From Bilabrum cf. latius (Eukaryota > Bigyra: Bicosoecida > Bigyra > Bicosoecida), in assembly GCA_965178125.1 (NCBI GenBank), contig OZ237741.1:310001-374000 (forward strand): 64,000 bases of DNA. The letters are read 5' to 3'. Numbering within the stretch: position 1 is the stretch's first letter; every line of letters starts with the position of its first letter. The notes under the pieces are model-generated. The model was not told the origin of the DNA and searched no databases. It saw nothing but the letters and a program-made list of their open reading frames with translations. Of the stretch, positions 20,202 through 34,600 are shown piece after piece. The position numbers and the translations under genes are program-made.

Positions 20202-23200
20202 TCATTGCAGACTATCATCGCTTGATGTACGCTGCATCACCGACGGTGCTTGAGGGAGTAACGCTGTGTCAACCCACACGCCGGCCACCAGACGGTACTT
20301 GGCTTGCAAGTGAGGCGGCGAATCGAGCGTGGCAGGACCGATAAGCTAGCGCAGCATTCCTGACCACGCAGGGGGGTTGTCTGCTGCTGTCGGAGAGCTG
20401 CTTCTGGGTACCTCGATGGGCCTGCAGCCAGGAGTGCACCGGTGCAGGAACAGCGGGCGTTCCTCAGGAGCAGTCACAGTATCAGTCGTACCTATTTCAC
20501 TGCGGTTGTTACATGATGCATCCATGGTTTCGCTGGCTTGCTCCATCCTGGCTGCTGCTGCATTGATTCTGTGCTCGAGTTTGGCCTTGTACTGCAGTAA
20601 GGCGGGGGCCATCTCCACTGCGGTGGATAGCATTCCATGCAAGCGAATCGCGTCTTCTTCTATCCAAGGGAGGCCGACGTTTGTGCTGTTTGACCGGATG
20701 GTGCTAGCAAACATCGCAACAGCAGTGCGTAATGCCAGAATACTCCTCTGACTTCCCGGGCTCCGAAACGCGGACTGAGCTTGCGGCTGCTCCTGGGCCG
20801 CTCCTGCACTGCCGCTTAGGGATGGATGCCTTGCATATTCGCGTGCCAACGTCCATTGAACTATTGCAAGTTGTGAATCTTCAAGTCGATGGGAGAATTC
20901 TCTATCCCAGCCTAGCAAGTGGGTGTTGCTGAATGGTGTTCTCGGCATCAAAACGCTCCGAGCTAGCTCGAGGTTATACACATCCCTGCGCCTCAGTCCC
21001 TCAAACAAATCTCGTGCCACTGCGCGGGACACATCTGCAGGCAATAGTGCAGATTCTAGACAGGAACCAAGGGTATCGAGCGCTGGAATTGGACACCTAT
21101 GTGGTCCGGCAACCGCTGGATTTGAGGGCGAGCTCCGTACGTCTCCAGTCTGCATCACCATGCACCTTGCAAACTCAGCAAGCGCATTTCTTGCCCGGCA
21201 TCCTAGCAAAAGAAGAAGCAATATGCGCTGGGAACTCAGTAGTACCTCGTACGCTGGGACTTGTACGGTTCGAATGCTAGAGTTGCGAGCTCTAACCGCC
21301 AAGTATGGGGCCTACTCACTCAGAATTACGTCTAGTGCAGCACCGCTTCTGGCATCCCCGCGCTCATTTCCCTAAAATACAACCTCAACAGAATTGTCAG
21401 TCGCAGTTGGGGCGGATTTGTGATCCACGACCTGCAAAATACCCTTTCGTCGCAACGGGTCACAACGTTTGCCTTCGAGAGTATACGCCCAGGCATTCGC
21501 TAGCCTGATCAAGCCCCTACCAGCACGAACTACCTGCATCTGTAACCCTGTTGCGCGGAGCACGTTCTATAGCCGGGATCCTGCTACAAATGATGCGGGT
21601 GCGAGACGACGTTGAATCTAGTCTGTGGTGGTGAATTCCGATTGCGGAGTCAGCAAAGGAACTGCATGCCGTAACCTCAGCTGCGACCAGGGTATACGTG
21701 GATGATTTTCTAGTGTTCCATTGATAAACTCCATCCCTACCGACTTGCTTGGCGTTCGGCTGGGAGAAGGATCACGATCATACAGGTGCGCCCACATTTG
21801 CAGCAAATTAGAGTGGTTTAACCCAGCTTGCGGCTCGACAACACCGAAAGGAACCCTAGTAGCATTCTATCGATCAAATCTACAAAGAGCTGCTATCGAG
21901 AATGGGCTAACCGGACTCACTGAGCCGGAGACCAGCAATAGTAGAGCCCCTGCAAGGACTAGCATCCATGCAAGCGTAGACAACGCACCCGTAGGGAATA
22001 GAAGTAGCCTGGCTGGTGCCCACAATACCCACATAAAGGCTGCAATGATAAATCCTTTGCTTGGATTTCCCACCAGGGGCAAATACAAGTTCTAGAGGCG
22101 AGATCCACCATGCAAAATACGCCAAGTTTGTTCCAGGTCGACCGTCCAAGGGTTCACTATGCTAGCGAATACGGCGCGCATGATCTCAAGAGGTGCTAGT
22201 GCACCCACTGGGCCATTTATTGCTAGGCTATGCAGGAACTCAACGAAAGCCGCAGGAGCCATCAGTGCGAGTACGAATCCGACCGAGGCAACAAGGCTGT
22301 TCGACCACTGCGCACATATCGCCTTGCGGTATTGCTCTTGAGTTGCAATGCTAATCGCTTCACGATCCGTCGAATGAGCCAGCTATTGCGATGTTAATGA
22401 GCTCACCGACCGACTTAATCGCCACATGGGGGCAAAGTATGGCACGTAATCAAATCTTGCAGCCTACGAATAGCTGTCCCGACTGCTCACCCCTCCGCCG
22501 TCAATACGCTCAGCCAAATTCGTCGCAAAACAAACTGCACTATGGTAGATCAACACACCTGTAATTGAGCACTTGTAGTAGAGAAACACACCCCAAATTC
22601 TGATGAGAGGCCCAGCAAAGTTCCTGTGGTGCACAGTGAGATGACAGACACGAGCAAGTGCATCAGGCCCGTGACTCTCCAACCAGGTGTCCACCAGAAC
22701 TCCAAAAGTTACAAGATACCCCAGTACGATAACACTTATCCATGATGACGCACGCGCAATGTGTGCATCTTTGCCCATAGATGATCGGTTCCCCACGAAG
22801 ATTCCACATGTTTGAGTTGACAGCAGCAGTGTCCATATCGCCGCAACACCTGGAAAAGGATACCCCTGGGCTCTGAGCCGACAAAAACGACTTATTGCTG
22901 CACCCATTTGCACGACAACAAAGAAAAACGCGGTTGCGAGCTGCATGAATACACCTAGTGAAAGTAGCCGCTGGTGCTTACTTAGATCGGGAGTCTACAG
23001 GAGGTATGCTGATGACTACCACGATGAGCCGCACTCTTGCTGCATGAAGGCCACCATCGGTTGTTCCATGTAGGCCAAAGATCGCTGCACGAGCTTCATG
23101 GCGGCATCTGTCGCTTTTGCGGCAGATTCCCTCTGCGTTGCAAGGTCGGAGCAATGCGACAGAAAAGCCGAGCTGCTGTTGGAGTCCATCTGGGTCGCCA

Positions 23201-25123
23201 GGAACTCCGCGTGTGCATGGAGAGCACAGCGAGTCCCAAGCACGCTGTGGCTCGCAAAGTCCACAGAAACGAACAGCATCACAAATGTCCACACACTTAG
23301 CAGAAAGATTGCAAGCAGTGCAAAGTGTGGTAACTGGTGCTCAAATAGTGCAATCCAGATTTTGCAGTGGGACTCGGGCAGTTGAGCAGACTCAGCTTGA
23401 CGGCGTTGCCCTGCAGTACCTTGCGGGAACCGTCTACACGCACAGCATCTTGATTCCCAACTCTACGCTGCCGCTTGAGCCTAACGTGAGACAGCAATGG
23501 CACGTTTTTCCTCGTGCTCGTCAAGGGCTGCTCCTCGAATAGCCGCATGCTCTGTCCGGAGAATTGCCTTAGCAGAGTCAAACGGCCCACCTGTTCGCAC
23601 CCCACCTCCACGTTTAGGACAGGTGTCCCTCGATTGCGCAACCTGGATCGCACCAGGCAGAGCATCTCGGATATTGGCTGCCTCAATGGAGAACGATAGC
23701 CCTCGCCCGCCGTGCAGCACATTTTCCCTATCGGCTCCTAGAAAATAATTTCGCGCCAGTTCGCTTGTTGTGAGTTCCATTCCATCCCTCTTGCGATGAA
23801 CTTGAGGCACACACACTTCGGGCACCACTTTGCGCCGTACGGCATCGTGCAGCTAAGATGCCCGTGCGGCAGCGATACCAGGCGTAGGTGCAGGGCTTGT
23901 GCTTGCCTCTGCTGTGGAAGCAGCTCCTATAAGCTCAGAAGCTTCATCGCGGCCAGCCTGGCAAAATGATGACCCTACTTTAACGTGATCACCTGGTGCA
24001 CTTGTGCCTGCCATGACGTTGCTTGAAGCGCCACTGGCTGCACCAGCTCCGAGGAGTCCGCTGGTCTGTTGATGGCGCTGCAACTCGATTTCCTCCAGAT
24101 TGTCGTGGCCTTTGTCTGTGTCGTCTGTCGGCCATGAAGCAGCGTGCTGCCGGCTTTCCATCACCACAGCAGCTGCCGCGGACGCACCCACGCAAGATCC
24201 TGGGTTAGTGCCAATCCTCGTAAGGTTGTAGCCTGCTTGGGCCAGCACTAGCAGCACTGCCTCGCGAAGAGACACCCCTTCGCTCGAATCTAAACTGACC
24301 CTAGGCTCCGGTGTTGGCTCGTCGCATCCCTTGCAAGACAGCAAATTCTTAACCGGAATTCTCCCGTACAACAACCTGTTTATCCGCCACTCGGGGTTCC
24401 TCTTGTCAAAAGTGAGCGGATGTCTGGCTTGGTCAATCTTGTCCAGAGCGACTTGGTCACTCGCAAGATCACTTGCAATGAGCTGGGACACCCTGCGGCC
24501 TGTGTCCATCGAACGTAAGATGCAGCCTGCCCGTATGGCCGCCTGGATCTTAGCCGCCTGTACTACTAGCTCTGCCCACGGAGGAACCGGCAGTTCACGC
24601 GGGTGGGGCGTGACCCGAGGTTCGGAAATTGCAGTCGTACTCTCGAACCGGAGAGCCTCCAAGACGAGGTCGCTCTCGTCCCCACTGCCCTGTCCAGTCA
24701 GTAAGAGGCGCTAGATCTGAGGCGTTTTCACCGCAACCAAAAGTCTACTGCTGCGCTCTAGTCCTGCCAGCCAGGCACCTATAATATCTGATGCGCATTG
24801 CACCTGTGATGATGCCTCCATTGTTTCGTGGAACTTGCCTAATCGGGCAACGAGGCTCTCACATATTGTGTCTCGACCTCGTGCCGGAACGATTGTGTCC
24901 ACACAGACGCGCGATGCATTTCGGGACACAGACATCAATGAAACTATATCAGCAGCAGACAGGAAGTTTGCAACCCCACTCGAAACTCCTGCGCATGGCG
25001 AAACGAGAAAAAAAAAATCGGTGTTCGGACTGGAGAAAGTGCAAGGAAGACGGAGCTCCCGAGTGCAATGCCGCGCAGCACAGGACATGCCTCACTATGA
25101 TCTCTCTACAGTAATCTTAGCAT
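20202..25123 (-). CDS. Large multipass membrane protein of unknown family
   Basis: A 28-nt first exon (25123-25096) plus exon 2 (24988-20202) gives 1,604 residues ending in TGA. About sixteen in-frame TAGs occur (for example 24711, 23853, 23481, 23463, 22995, 22464, 22383, 22092, 21867, 21618, 21567, 21372, 21312, 20346) and no in-frame TAA or TGA. The N-terminus has an F-box-like helix (FLSAADIVSLMSVSR), then a Ser/Ala-rich cytosolic region. The centre holds about eight hydrophobic helices, for example FALLAIFLLSVWTFVMLF, SWISVIVLGYLVTFGVLV, SLVASVGFVLALMAPAAF, GFIIAAFMWVLWAPARLLLF and LAWMLVLAGALLLLVSG. The C-terminal 500 residues are soluble. I do not recognise the family. It could be two genes, but no second start is evident. 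Confidence 0.65.
24989..25095 (-). other. Intron of the multipass protein gene (107 nt)
   Basis: Donor GTGAGG, acceptor CCATGCGCAG preceded by a run of about ten pyrimidines, phase 1. It links a 9-codon first exon (MLRLL-UAG-RDH) to VSSGVANFL. There is no homologue to confirm it, so support comes from splice-site quality and frame. Confidence 0.65.
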
Positions 25124-25691
25124 TCCTCAGATTGAATAGCGTCTCGCTTCAAGCCGCACGTTGTTGTGCTGGGCGCGATTATCGCGCCGCGATACCAGAA
25201 TACCAGAATAATTTGTAGGGTAAACTTGACTGATGCAACCATTCTTCCAGATCCACCACCTGGTTGTGCTCCTGCCGGGATTGCAGCCTGCATGCACTAC
25301 CTCCGCTTGTTCTGCTGCTTGCGCCGCCTCCGGGGTCCCAGCTCCTGCTGAACCCGCTTCCTGCACCACTCTCGTTCCCTGCCAGTGAAGCCCTGACATG
25401 CTCCGCACCGCAACGTTGAATCGAATCGTGCAGCATACGCTCAGCCAGATCCTGATCAAGGCCTCCTCCGGCATACTACGGGCCACTCCCACCCGCTTCT
25501 GGCGGATACGGGCCAACAAGCGCACCCCACTTCCCAGGCGGCCCGCCCCACACAGCGCCCTCCGTCCCGTCCTGGGCGATGATGATCTTGAATCCTAATA
25601 GTTGAAAGCTATCACTACTTTGTCTTTGTTCATCGCTTGTGCACGATTATTCAATTGTTTCACTCTTATTTGCCCCCTCTCTTAACGACCA
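25124..25691 (-). other. Gap between giant gene and multipass gene; possible extra 3' exon
   Basis: The giant gene's frame stops at TGA 25692-25694. Below it, a minus-strand frame from about 25599 to TAA 25179 reads FKIIIAQDGTEGAVWGG, KWGALVGPYPPEAGG and a Gln/Ser-rich tail with one UAG, and looks coding by composition. A splice from GAGC|GTAGGC near 25720 to TATTAG|GATTC near 25600 would fuse it in frame to the giant protein. That acceptor lacks the CGCAG seen at the other introns, so I rate it as only possible. Confidence 0.3.
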
Positions 25692-28600
25692 TCATCCACG
25701 CCGGCGCGACTCGACTGCCTCTGCCCGTTGCCGCCTACGCTCATCCCTAGTCAGCGGCTCTTTGCCGCGGCTGCTCCGCCGCCCCGCCCTCGCGCCTCTG
25801 CGTGACGCAATCCCAGATCTCCCGATACCCCCGAGCAAGTCACTAAGCTCGTCCAGGCCCTCAGCGCCACCGGTGCCCAAATCAGCCGCGCCGCCGACGC
25901 CACTGTTCGAGCGTCGATGCTGCCGCCGCGACGATTGCCTGCCGTCCCCAGCGCTCGGTAAGCTCGAACTCGACCTGCGACTGGTTGCGTTGGAAGGCCC
26001 GCCGCCAAGCAGTGCTTCCAAGTCACCGGCAACATCCCTCTCTCGGTCGTGCTTGGGCGGGACCCGTGTTCCACGGACCACGTCAGACCCGGCGCGCGTC
26101 TCCCCTGAAATCTCACTCACCTGCGTCCTTCGAGATGGAGACACTGCGATGTCGTCAAGCCGTAGGGACTGCTGCCTGCCGCGCTGCGATGACTCTTCGG
26201 ACCTCTGTCCCCCTCCAAGAAGGTCATCCAAGTCGGCCGCTCCTCCTCCACCACGGCCTCGGCCTCGGCCCGCAGCAGGTGCCTCTCTGTCGTCCACTCC
26301 CAGCAGGTCGCGCAGGCTTGTTCGGCTGGAGGGCCTGCTCATGGGTCGTGTCCTTTCGGCGACCCCACGTCGCGACTTCACTGTGGAGTCAGGCCCGAGC
26401 AGCTCCACCAGACGCCTGTCTCGGTCGTGGCTCGGGGCTCGGTCCCACGGCAAATCAGCGTCGCGGCGACGGCTCCCTCTGCGCTGGTGGTCTTCGCGCC
26501 GACCGAACCGACTCCGACTCTCGTAGTCGCGGCTCGCTCGGTATTCTTCGCCGCTCAGCAGTGCTTCAAGCTTGCCGCCCGGCTAGAACCGACCCCTGTC
26601 TTCTTCATCGGTGCGATAGTCATACTCGTCCTCATCTCCGGCCCTGAGCATCGAACGGATGCCAGCATCCTGTCGCAGCCTCCGGATAGCGGCCCTGAAC
26701 AGCTCCTCTGTCAGCCCAGCTCCCTCTGTCAGCCCAAAGTCCCGGAATACTCTCCTGGCGACTGCCCCTGAGCAATCTAGGCCAAGAGCCCTGCAGGCCT
26801 GAGGGAAAGCAGACTGTCCGACGCCAACGCCGTTAGTGGTATGCGTCGCGAACGTGCGATATATTCTGACCACAGCCGTGCGGGCGGGAGAGGCAGGCGG
26901 CTCTACCCCATGCCTTGCTGTTCCCTGCGGGTTGGTACCCTCCTTCCTCATTGGGGGTGCCACGGGCGGCTCGGCTGCAACCGCAGCACTTGCGGCGGCG
27001 CTGGTGCCGCCAGTGTTTCTGATCCACTCCTGCAACCAAGGCGTGCCAGCGATGTGAGACGGCAGGCCTCCTCTAGACACCATGCCGCGCAGCTGCGCGT
27101 CAATTACTCGAAGGAAAGCATCGAATGAGATGCCTTCCGCGGCACTCGATCTCGAGTTACCCGAGAGGGAAGAGACGCGGCGTACCATCCACTTCCGGAG
27201 CAAGCCTTGCATTTTGGCGTACTTGGCAGCAGGACCGGCAGCGATTCCCAAGCCTAGTTTGGACACGCATCGGGGCAACGCTGCAGCTTCCAAGACAGCC
27301 ATAGTTTCGTTGCCGCTGCCGGCGGTGGGATCACGCTGCTAGCGGGACGATGCTGTTTGCGAGACCTCTGAGGCGTACGAATCGAACGCATCTTTCAGGT
27401 CAATGATGCCTCCTCCGAACGCCGCAACGACGGAAGCGACACCGCCACCGCCCGACTATGTCAATGCTGGCGCATCGGGGCTTAATCCATCTGCCAACCG
27501 GTCATGCTCCTGCTCCTATTCCTTGCTGCTGGAGGTGCCCGCAGCCAAGGCACCCCGCGTACTCCCCGCCGTTGTAACCCCCATCGCTGCCCTGCTTGTC
27601 GGGTACCTGCTTCCCGCCCCTGATTGCATGGGCCCCCACCCATCCGGCGCTGCTTCACCACTGGGAGCTGTGCCATAGCCCTGGTACAGCTCGACGGGTT
27701 CAAACCCGTCGCCAACCAGGCGCAACAGCTTACTACCCATCACCTCGATGTCCTCGTGGTCGTCTTGAGCAGCGCGGCTGCCGAGAGCACGCCCAGCCAA
27801 CACGCCGCTCTCTAGCATTGTTTTCACTGTCGAGTCACCCACCGTGAACGACATCCTCGGGTCCACTTTGGCGGCATCTGGGTCCTTGCTGCCGCGGAGG
27901 AATTCCGTGTCGCCTCGATCCAGGCGGTCTGTTTCCCCCTCGCCATGGCCAACCCGCGCTCGCCTGGCATGGAAGGAGACAAAGCCTCTCTCCCGGTCTG
28001 CCAGTCGCGCAGCCCTACTCAGGGCACCAGACCTGCATCGCCTAACCAGCAGAGCAGCAATGGGCTCAGCGGCCCTCATTTCGAGTACCACGCAGCCTCT
28101 TGCCTCTCGCATGATAGCGGGCGAGTCAGCCGCCATGCCCCGCCTGCCAGCCAGCATGGAGCTCGACGCATCTTTGAACAGGCCGCGCAGCCCGCCTCGC
28201 ACAAACGCAATCGCACTGAGGGTGATTGGATCATCTCTCTAAATGAGCGAGCCGGGCTGCTGCTCCGATTGATCCTCTACCACGCTCAGCACGACATCCA
28301 TGATGGCCTCGCTGTCCACGCTAGACACCCCTGACGCCTCCACGGTCAGCCAAATCGCGGCTTCCCCCTTCGGCGGAGGTCCACTGAGGTAGCCAACCTG
28401 CGAGTGGTTTTGCGATTTCGCTTGCGACCTTGAGCCTTGGTCGGCTAGCCCCGGCCCGGCGCTGTGCGCGGGCAGCGACGCAGGTCGTGCCGCATCGCGG
28501 CCTTGCTAGGACGCTGCAGCAGCCTCTATATCGCCCGGCAACCTCTAGTCAGAGGTCGCTGCGTCTGATGTAATGGCAGCTCGCATACCCGCCGCCTGCA

Positions 28601-31600
28601 GTGACTATCGCATGGCGGCAATGACGGCGGCGTCATCGGTGCCTGCACCTCGGCGGGCCCCGGCAGTATCCTCTCGGATAGATGCCTCGCGACCTGCAGC
28701 GTCTGACGGGCCATGAAGATTTGCCCGTAGCCACCTCGTCCACTCTTTGTCTTGTCTTTGCCGCTCGTGAGCCACCGATGCCCCATCACCGCCAAGCCGA
28801 ATGGGTACCACCAGACTAGCGGGCGCGTGCTGCAGTGAAACGGGCACACCACCCTCTGCGATGGACTGCACAATGCTGATGCTCTCGATCGACAATAGCG
28901 TCCGTAGGTTGGTCTGCAGGCACACCTGGTCCCATGGCTATTTCGCAGAGGCAAGCATCCTCGACTCCCTGGGCACGGCCCCGCTAGCGCTGATCACGTC
29001 CTCGCACCGCTGGCACATCCGGCCGAGCGCATCGCCGGCCTGCCGGAGCGAGGCAAAACTCTAGGCGAAGCGACCCACTGCCTTCATGGCTCGATACAGA
29101 GCCATAATCCGCCACAAAATAGCAGAAGCTTCGGCACGGAAAACGGCCCTATCGCCCACAAGGTTCTCAAAGATTGCAGTGGGCGCTGTCTGGCCGGGAT
29201 CCACGCGGGTGTCATCTCCCAGTCCGGAGCCAACTGCCAGTCCGAGCAGCTCGCTACCAAACATTAAATCTCCCAATAAGCGCTACGTGTCTGCCTCTAG
29301 CTTGTCCGACAGAACTGCATCGCGCAGCAAGCTGCCCATTGCAAGCTGCAGAAGTGCATCCAGCACAGCTCCGCGGGCTGCCATCCACTGGGGCAGCCCG
29401 TCAACCATGCCGCGAATATTCGTGCTCTCACGAACAACCGTTCGGACTGTTCTGCGGCACTGCGCACTGCTCAATGAGAGCGTGTGGGGTATGTTGCAGT
29501 TGGCGAGAGCGATACCCAGAGTTGCTCGCCAGTGCATTGGTGCGGAAGCCCACGCGAGTCCAATGTTGGTTGCCGTTGCCCCGTCGGATTCTAGCAGAGC
29601 CATAACTTGGGATGGTGCCGCGCTAAACTGCTGCGAATTAGCCTGTATGATGCTTGTAGATGCGCAGTAGAGCACACGAGCCAGGACTGAGCCGGCCGAG
29701 GTGCACACGCCGACGTTGCGATCCAGATCACCTACCAGGTCTGCAGCGGAGATGTGCGAGCAAGCCATTTGTGAGAGGACTGCCAGACCAAGCCCCCTGA
29801 CACTGGACTAGCCAACGAGGCCAAGGCAGCCTGCGACTGCTCGCGGATGGGCGATCCCCGACTCCGCCTATGCACACGCAGACCCAACCACAGCGAGCAT
29901 GTCTGTGATCGCGGCTGACCACCGAGCCTGCGCTTCACGTCCGTACCGGCTTCTGGAGGACACATTCATCACTCCAGCCCACAGCAGTGCCGCTGCACTC
30001 CACGATGCTTCCGCGAGAGCCACTAGTTGCTAGTCTCCGGCAAGTTTCAACATCCTGGCATCCGGCAGGGGCTCGTCTGCCTGCGCCTGGGACAGCACAG
30101 CCCCTGCACGCTTGGTTCGCGCCTATCTCAGACCCTGCGTCCCCGCCATTTGCACAAGGCCAGTTGCGAGAGAGACCAGCTGCGAAAGTCCGGGCGAGGC
30201 CTGCTGCATGGCCATGTAAGCAGCGGTTGCCTGCTGCTCAGAGTCAGCGATACAGGACTGCAGGAAGGGGGCCGCGCTCTGCAGCGCGCTTGCAATGGGG
30301 TCGAGTGACTCCAGAACGCCCCTAGCTTCGGCTCCCGACAGGTCCATTCCCTGCGCGCCAAAGACCTGCATCGCCTCAGTTACAGAAGCGTCCCGGCGGC
30401 CCAGGGTCACTGCAAGCACCGAATCAGTACCGTCTTGCACGGCACCATCCACCGCTGCGCGCAACCTAGCAGTGGCCGCGCCAACCGTGTATTCGTGCCT
30501 GATCGCATCTGAATCGCGGGCGTCACCACTACCGAAGACACGCTCTACAGTTGAAAGCAGCGATTGTGCAGGCACAGACTGCTCACACAACTGGCCTACA
30601 TCGGGGCCCAGCTCTCCTTGCGAGGCAATCAGCACAAAACCCATGGCGGTTCCCGTGACAGCAAATGCGTCCAATTTCCCGAGATCCTACCTATCCATGG
30701 GAGCTATTTGGATGCTCCTAGGTCGAGCACCCGCCTTCCAGGACCTTAACGTCGCGATGGACAACGAGGGAATAATGCCAGCAGCTTCGCAATGCTGCGC
30801 CGAGACTGCACCGCTACGAATACCAGTCAGCAAAAAATGCAGGCAAGACATCGCGCAGCGTTTCTCGGGTCTGTCGTGAGGAGCAGCCTACATCTCCAGC
30901 TCATCTGCAATGCAGCGTAACGCCCCAAGCAGGATGGCCTCGGATGCCAAGAGACCCCGCCGTTGCAGCTCAGCGCACAGACCTGCTGCAGCCGTCTGTC
31001 CACCCACAAATCCATCCCCAAGCTCATCGGACCTGCGAGGAAGCGCCAAGCACGCTGTTCTCCGAGACTGCCTGTCAGAGTACATGCAGCGGGCAAGCGC
31101 AAGCAGCACACCGGCGCAAGCCTCCCTACACCTCGAATCCGAGTCGCTGATACAAGCCAATGCAAGCTCCAGCAGCCCGGAATCGACCAGTGCAGCACTA
31201 CTGTCTGCAAGCAGCTGCACAGCATCCGCCGTGGCCGGCTCGCAAACAGACGCTACCTTGCTAGCAATGATCTCAAGGGCTGCTGCTCGTGACGCTGGCC
31301 TGTCCGACTGCATGTCGTCCTGCAGGCGAAGCAACCCGCGGCATGCCCGAAGGTAGGCTGGCGACAGCGGTGCAATCGGACCATCGATGATGCCCGTGCC
31401 CTGTTCCATGGACGAAATTCTGCCTCCACCAGGAGGATGAGCCAAATGAGCAGCATGGCCAGTCGAACGTGCCTGGCCTTGCTCACTTGATATCTGATCC
31501 ATGCCAGATACCGCTCTCTGAAGCTGCATGGACATGTTTGCAATCGATGCTGCGGAAGATGCGCACAGAGAAGCCCCAGATACGCCGCTATCAATGTCCG

Positions 31601-34600
31601 TGGTGCCAGCCAACGTGGCTTCCAATGACCCAGGCTGAAGAACCTTGTCCTCTCTTGACCTTGCGCTGGATTGTTCACCGGGCATTGCCCCACGCAGCAC
31701 GCTGCTGATTAAGTTGCCGTCATCACCATACACTGCATCCATCAGCACGCTAGCCGATTGCCTGCTCGATGCGGTGGGAAGCAACAAACTCGAACCAGTT
31801 TGGCCCGATGCCAATTTTGCGCATGCAGCAGAGAAGGGAGCGACGAAGGCGCGCGCTGCGGCACGAACCCGCGACTGAGAGTCCGGCGTACCCCCCGAGG
31901 AGTCCGATGAAGCCTGCACAATGGATGCCATTGCATCAATCAGAGCTGTGCCCAACACCTGGGCAGGGCTGGCGCCCCGCCTCTCTCCTGACATGGCTGC
32001 GTTGACTTCAGCGACTACAGGCTTGCTTCCTGCAGCATCGTCAGCTGCTACAAGTGCGACTGAATGCCTCAGCTCGCGGCCTGCGTGCTCAAGATGGATG
32101 GCAGCATTGGTGGCTCCCATGACTAGCCCGAACACCTGCGCTGCGGCTTCCCGGTCCTGGCGGTCACTCAACGGCTCGCCACCGAGCATGCGTGCCGCAG
32201 CTTCGACTATTTGCGCGCAGCATGACTTTAGAATGCTGCAGCCGCCCCGTAGAAGCGAAATAGAGCTAGATCGGCTGGGCTCCCTGAGTGAACCTTGCCC
32301 CAAAGAGCTATGCAGCCTAGCAGTGATTGCATCCAGCAACTGCACGAGTGGCTTTGCGGTGCCGGTCAGGGGGCCCACCAGCATACCATCAGTAGAACTG
32401 CCACGACTCGTTGATCGAGAAGGAAAGAGATTAACTTCTTGGCTACTAGACTTCAGCAAATCTACGCTCTAACGACCAGCTTGCCCCACAAAGTGAAGCA
32501 GTAGACCCTTTGGGCACTCTTCATCACTGATTACCTGCTGGGTTGCCCTGGCAACATTGCCGCACACCTTTCGGAAGAGATTGCTTGCCTGGGCAACAAG
32601 AAGCTTCCCACCAGAGTGGTCGTTGGCCTCTTTGGCTCGAAGGAGTTGCTGCAGGGACGGCGGGATAATCATTGATAGAGGTGAAGGCACAGCTCCTTCA
32701 GCTCTCTCTTCAAGCACGACTTGCTGCGTGGCTGGGGTTGATGCTGCAACGCTGCTGAAAAACTGCTCGATTTCCATGCTGGCTGCGCCAATCGTTCGCT
32801 GCGTGTCCAAATACCTCGTGAAATTGCTTTCAAAGCGCTGTCCGATTCGGAGCAAAGCCATCTCGGCAGACAGTGTTTGCTGGCTATCTCCTAGGCGGCA
32901 AATGGCGTCGCTTAGTAGCTGCGGAGACAAGATCATGGTCCCACCTGAAGCTGCTAGCAACGCATGCGATGCGCACCCGATTGACACCGCGAGTCCCACT
33001 GCGGATTCGTCCGCGGCACGTCTAGGAAGACTGGCGCGCGGTACCATGCCAGCGCTTGAGGCCCGCTGGACGGCAGCAAGGAGCGTGTCAACTGAGACAC
33101 CCAGCTTTGCAATCCTCGACACAGCGCTAGGAATTGTCTTGTCTAGGCCATGCGAAGACGCTACGGCAGCAACAATCGGCTCGAAGAATCCCGCGATTCC
33201 TCGCACTATGCCAGAGTCCGGGGCGTCACCCAGAGCTGCTTCTCCAAGCGCGATGGAGGCGGGGCTGGCCTGATGTATGCAAGACAGGGTAGCAGCTGCT
33301 AGCACTACCCTAAACTAGGGTGCTCGCACCATCAGATGCCTAGCAGCACGCATCAGCTGCACGATGGTACGGTGGTCTTGGCCAGGGACACAGTCGGTAC
33401 TCTCGGCATGCGCTGACACATGCCAGAGAGCAGCTGCCAGTGAGCCTCCGTCAAACAGCGACAGGCCGGGAGTACCACCGACCGTGCTTCCTAGCATGCT
33501 CATGGACGAAACCGTCCGGTGGAGTGCACCGACGTCAACCTCGCCAATCGTTGCCGTTGGGTCCCGCTCTCTGCCCCCTGCAGCTGCGATGCCTTGCATG
33601 ATACCGTCCCAGTCCATAAGTGACGACGACGCCTGCTGCAGTGAGACCTGCGTCGCTAGCCTCCTACTCTACGCAGCAGCAGCCACATTCTGAAGCATGC
33701 CAGCTGCAGCCGCATGCCGCAGAGCCGCAGTCATCGATCCGACTGCCGATTCTGGGAGCGGGGATGCCGCAATGCTGCGAGGCACCATGGCCTGTGCACA
33801 TCCGACAGCAAGCGTAAAGCGTGAGTTCTGCTTGGCACCCGAACCGGCGGTCTCAATGCGAACGAGATCAGCACAAGCAAGGGCTTCTGCCGTACTAGGC
33901 GGTGCGTCCAACCTTCTTTGTACAGCCGCTGGGAGTCTTGCAACAACAGACCACGGGACACGCACATGCACCAGATCGCCCAACTTTAACTCGGGCACGC
34001 TGCCACCCTTCGTGTCGCAGACAAACTGCACGTTGCAATGCAGCGAAATGGCACTGCAGCTATCCTTGTCAGCCACTCGGATGGCTGCGGGGACATGAAC
34101 CCAAGCCGCACCACTATCACCTGCAACGGCATCGCTAGAGACACCACCATTAAGCGAGTCTCCGATCACCCGTACACATGATAAAGATGGTGTGTGGTCT
34201 TGATCGACTGCAGCAATCTCCGAATCGGGCGTGTCTCCATCGCGGGAGAACCAAGCGATGCGCACGTCGCTTCCTTCTTGTGGCGAATCACCCACCGATT
34301 GCTCGGTGTTCCCAACAGGAGCTGCAGAGCCCCAGCCAATTCCTTCGTCAGATCTAGCCAGCTGTAGCCTGCTGCGCTGCATCGAATCCAAGATCTTCGA
34401 TACCGGCTACATGCCGAGCTATTGCGCTGGCCTTTCTGGCGTAGCGCTGTCTGCTGTATCTACAAAGTCGGCGCAGGCACGATGCCACGTTCTCTTTGCA
34501 GCTCCCAACGGACCCACGACACCGACGCAAAATACTCTGCACACTTTGGATCTGTCTCGAAGCACACGGGTGAGTAGCTTCGAGGCGCTGCTCGGTAGCT

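Noticed and set aside
25639-26526. Plus-strand 295-residue open frame opposite the giant gene's 3' end
   Set aside because: Arg/Ser/Pro-rich shadow of the Arg/Ser/Gly-rich minus-strand sequence; no domain, and the minus frame is part of a 19-kb continuous gene.
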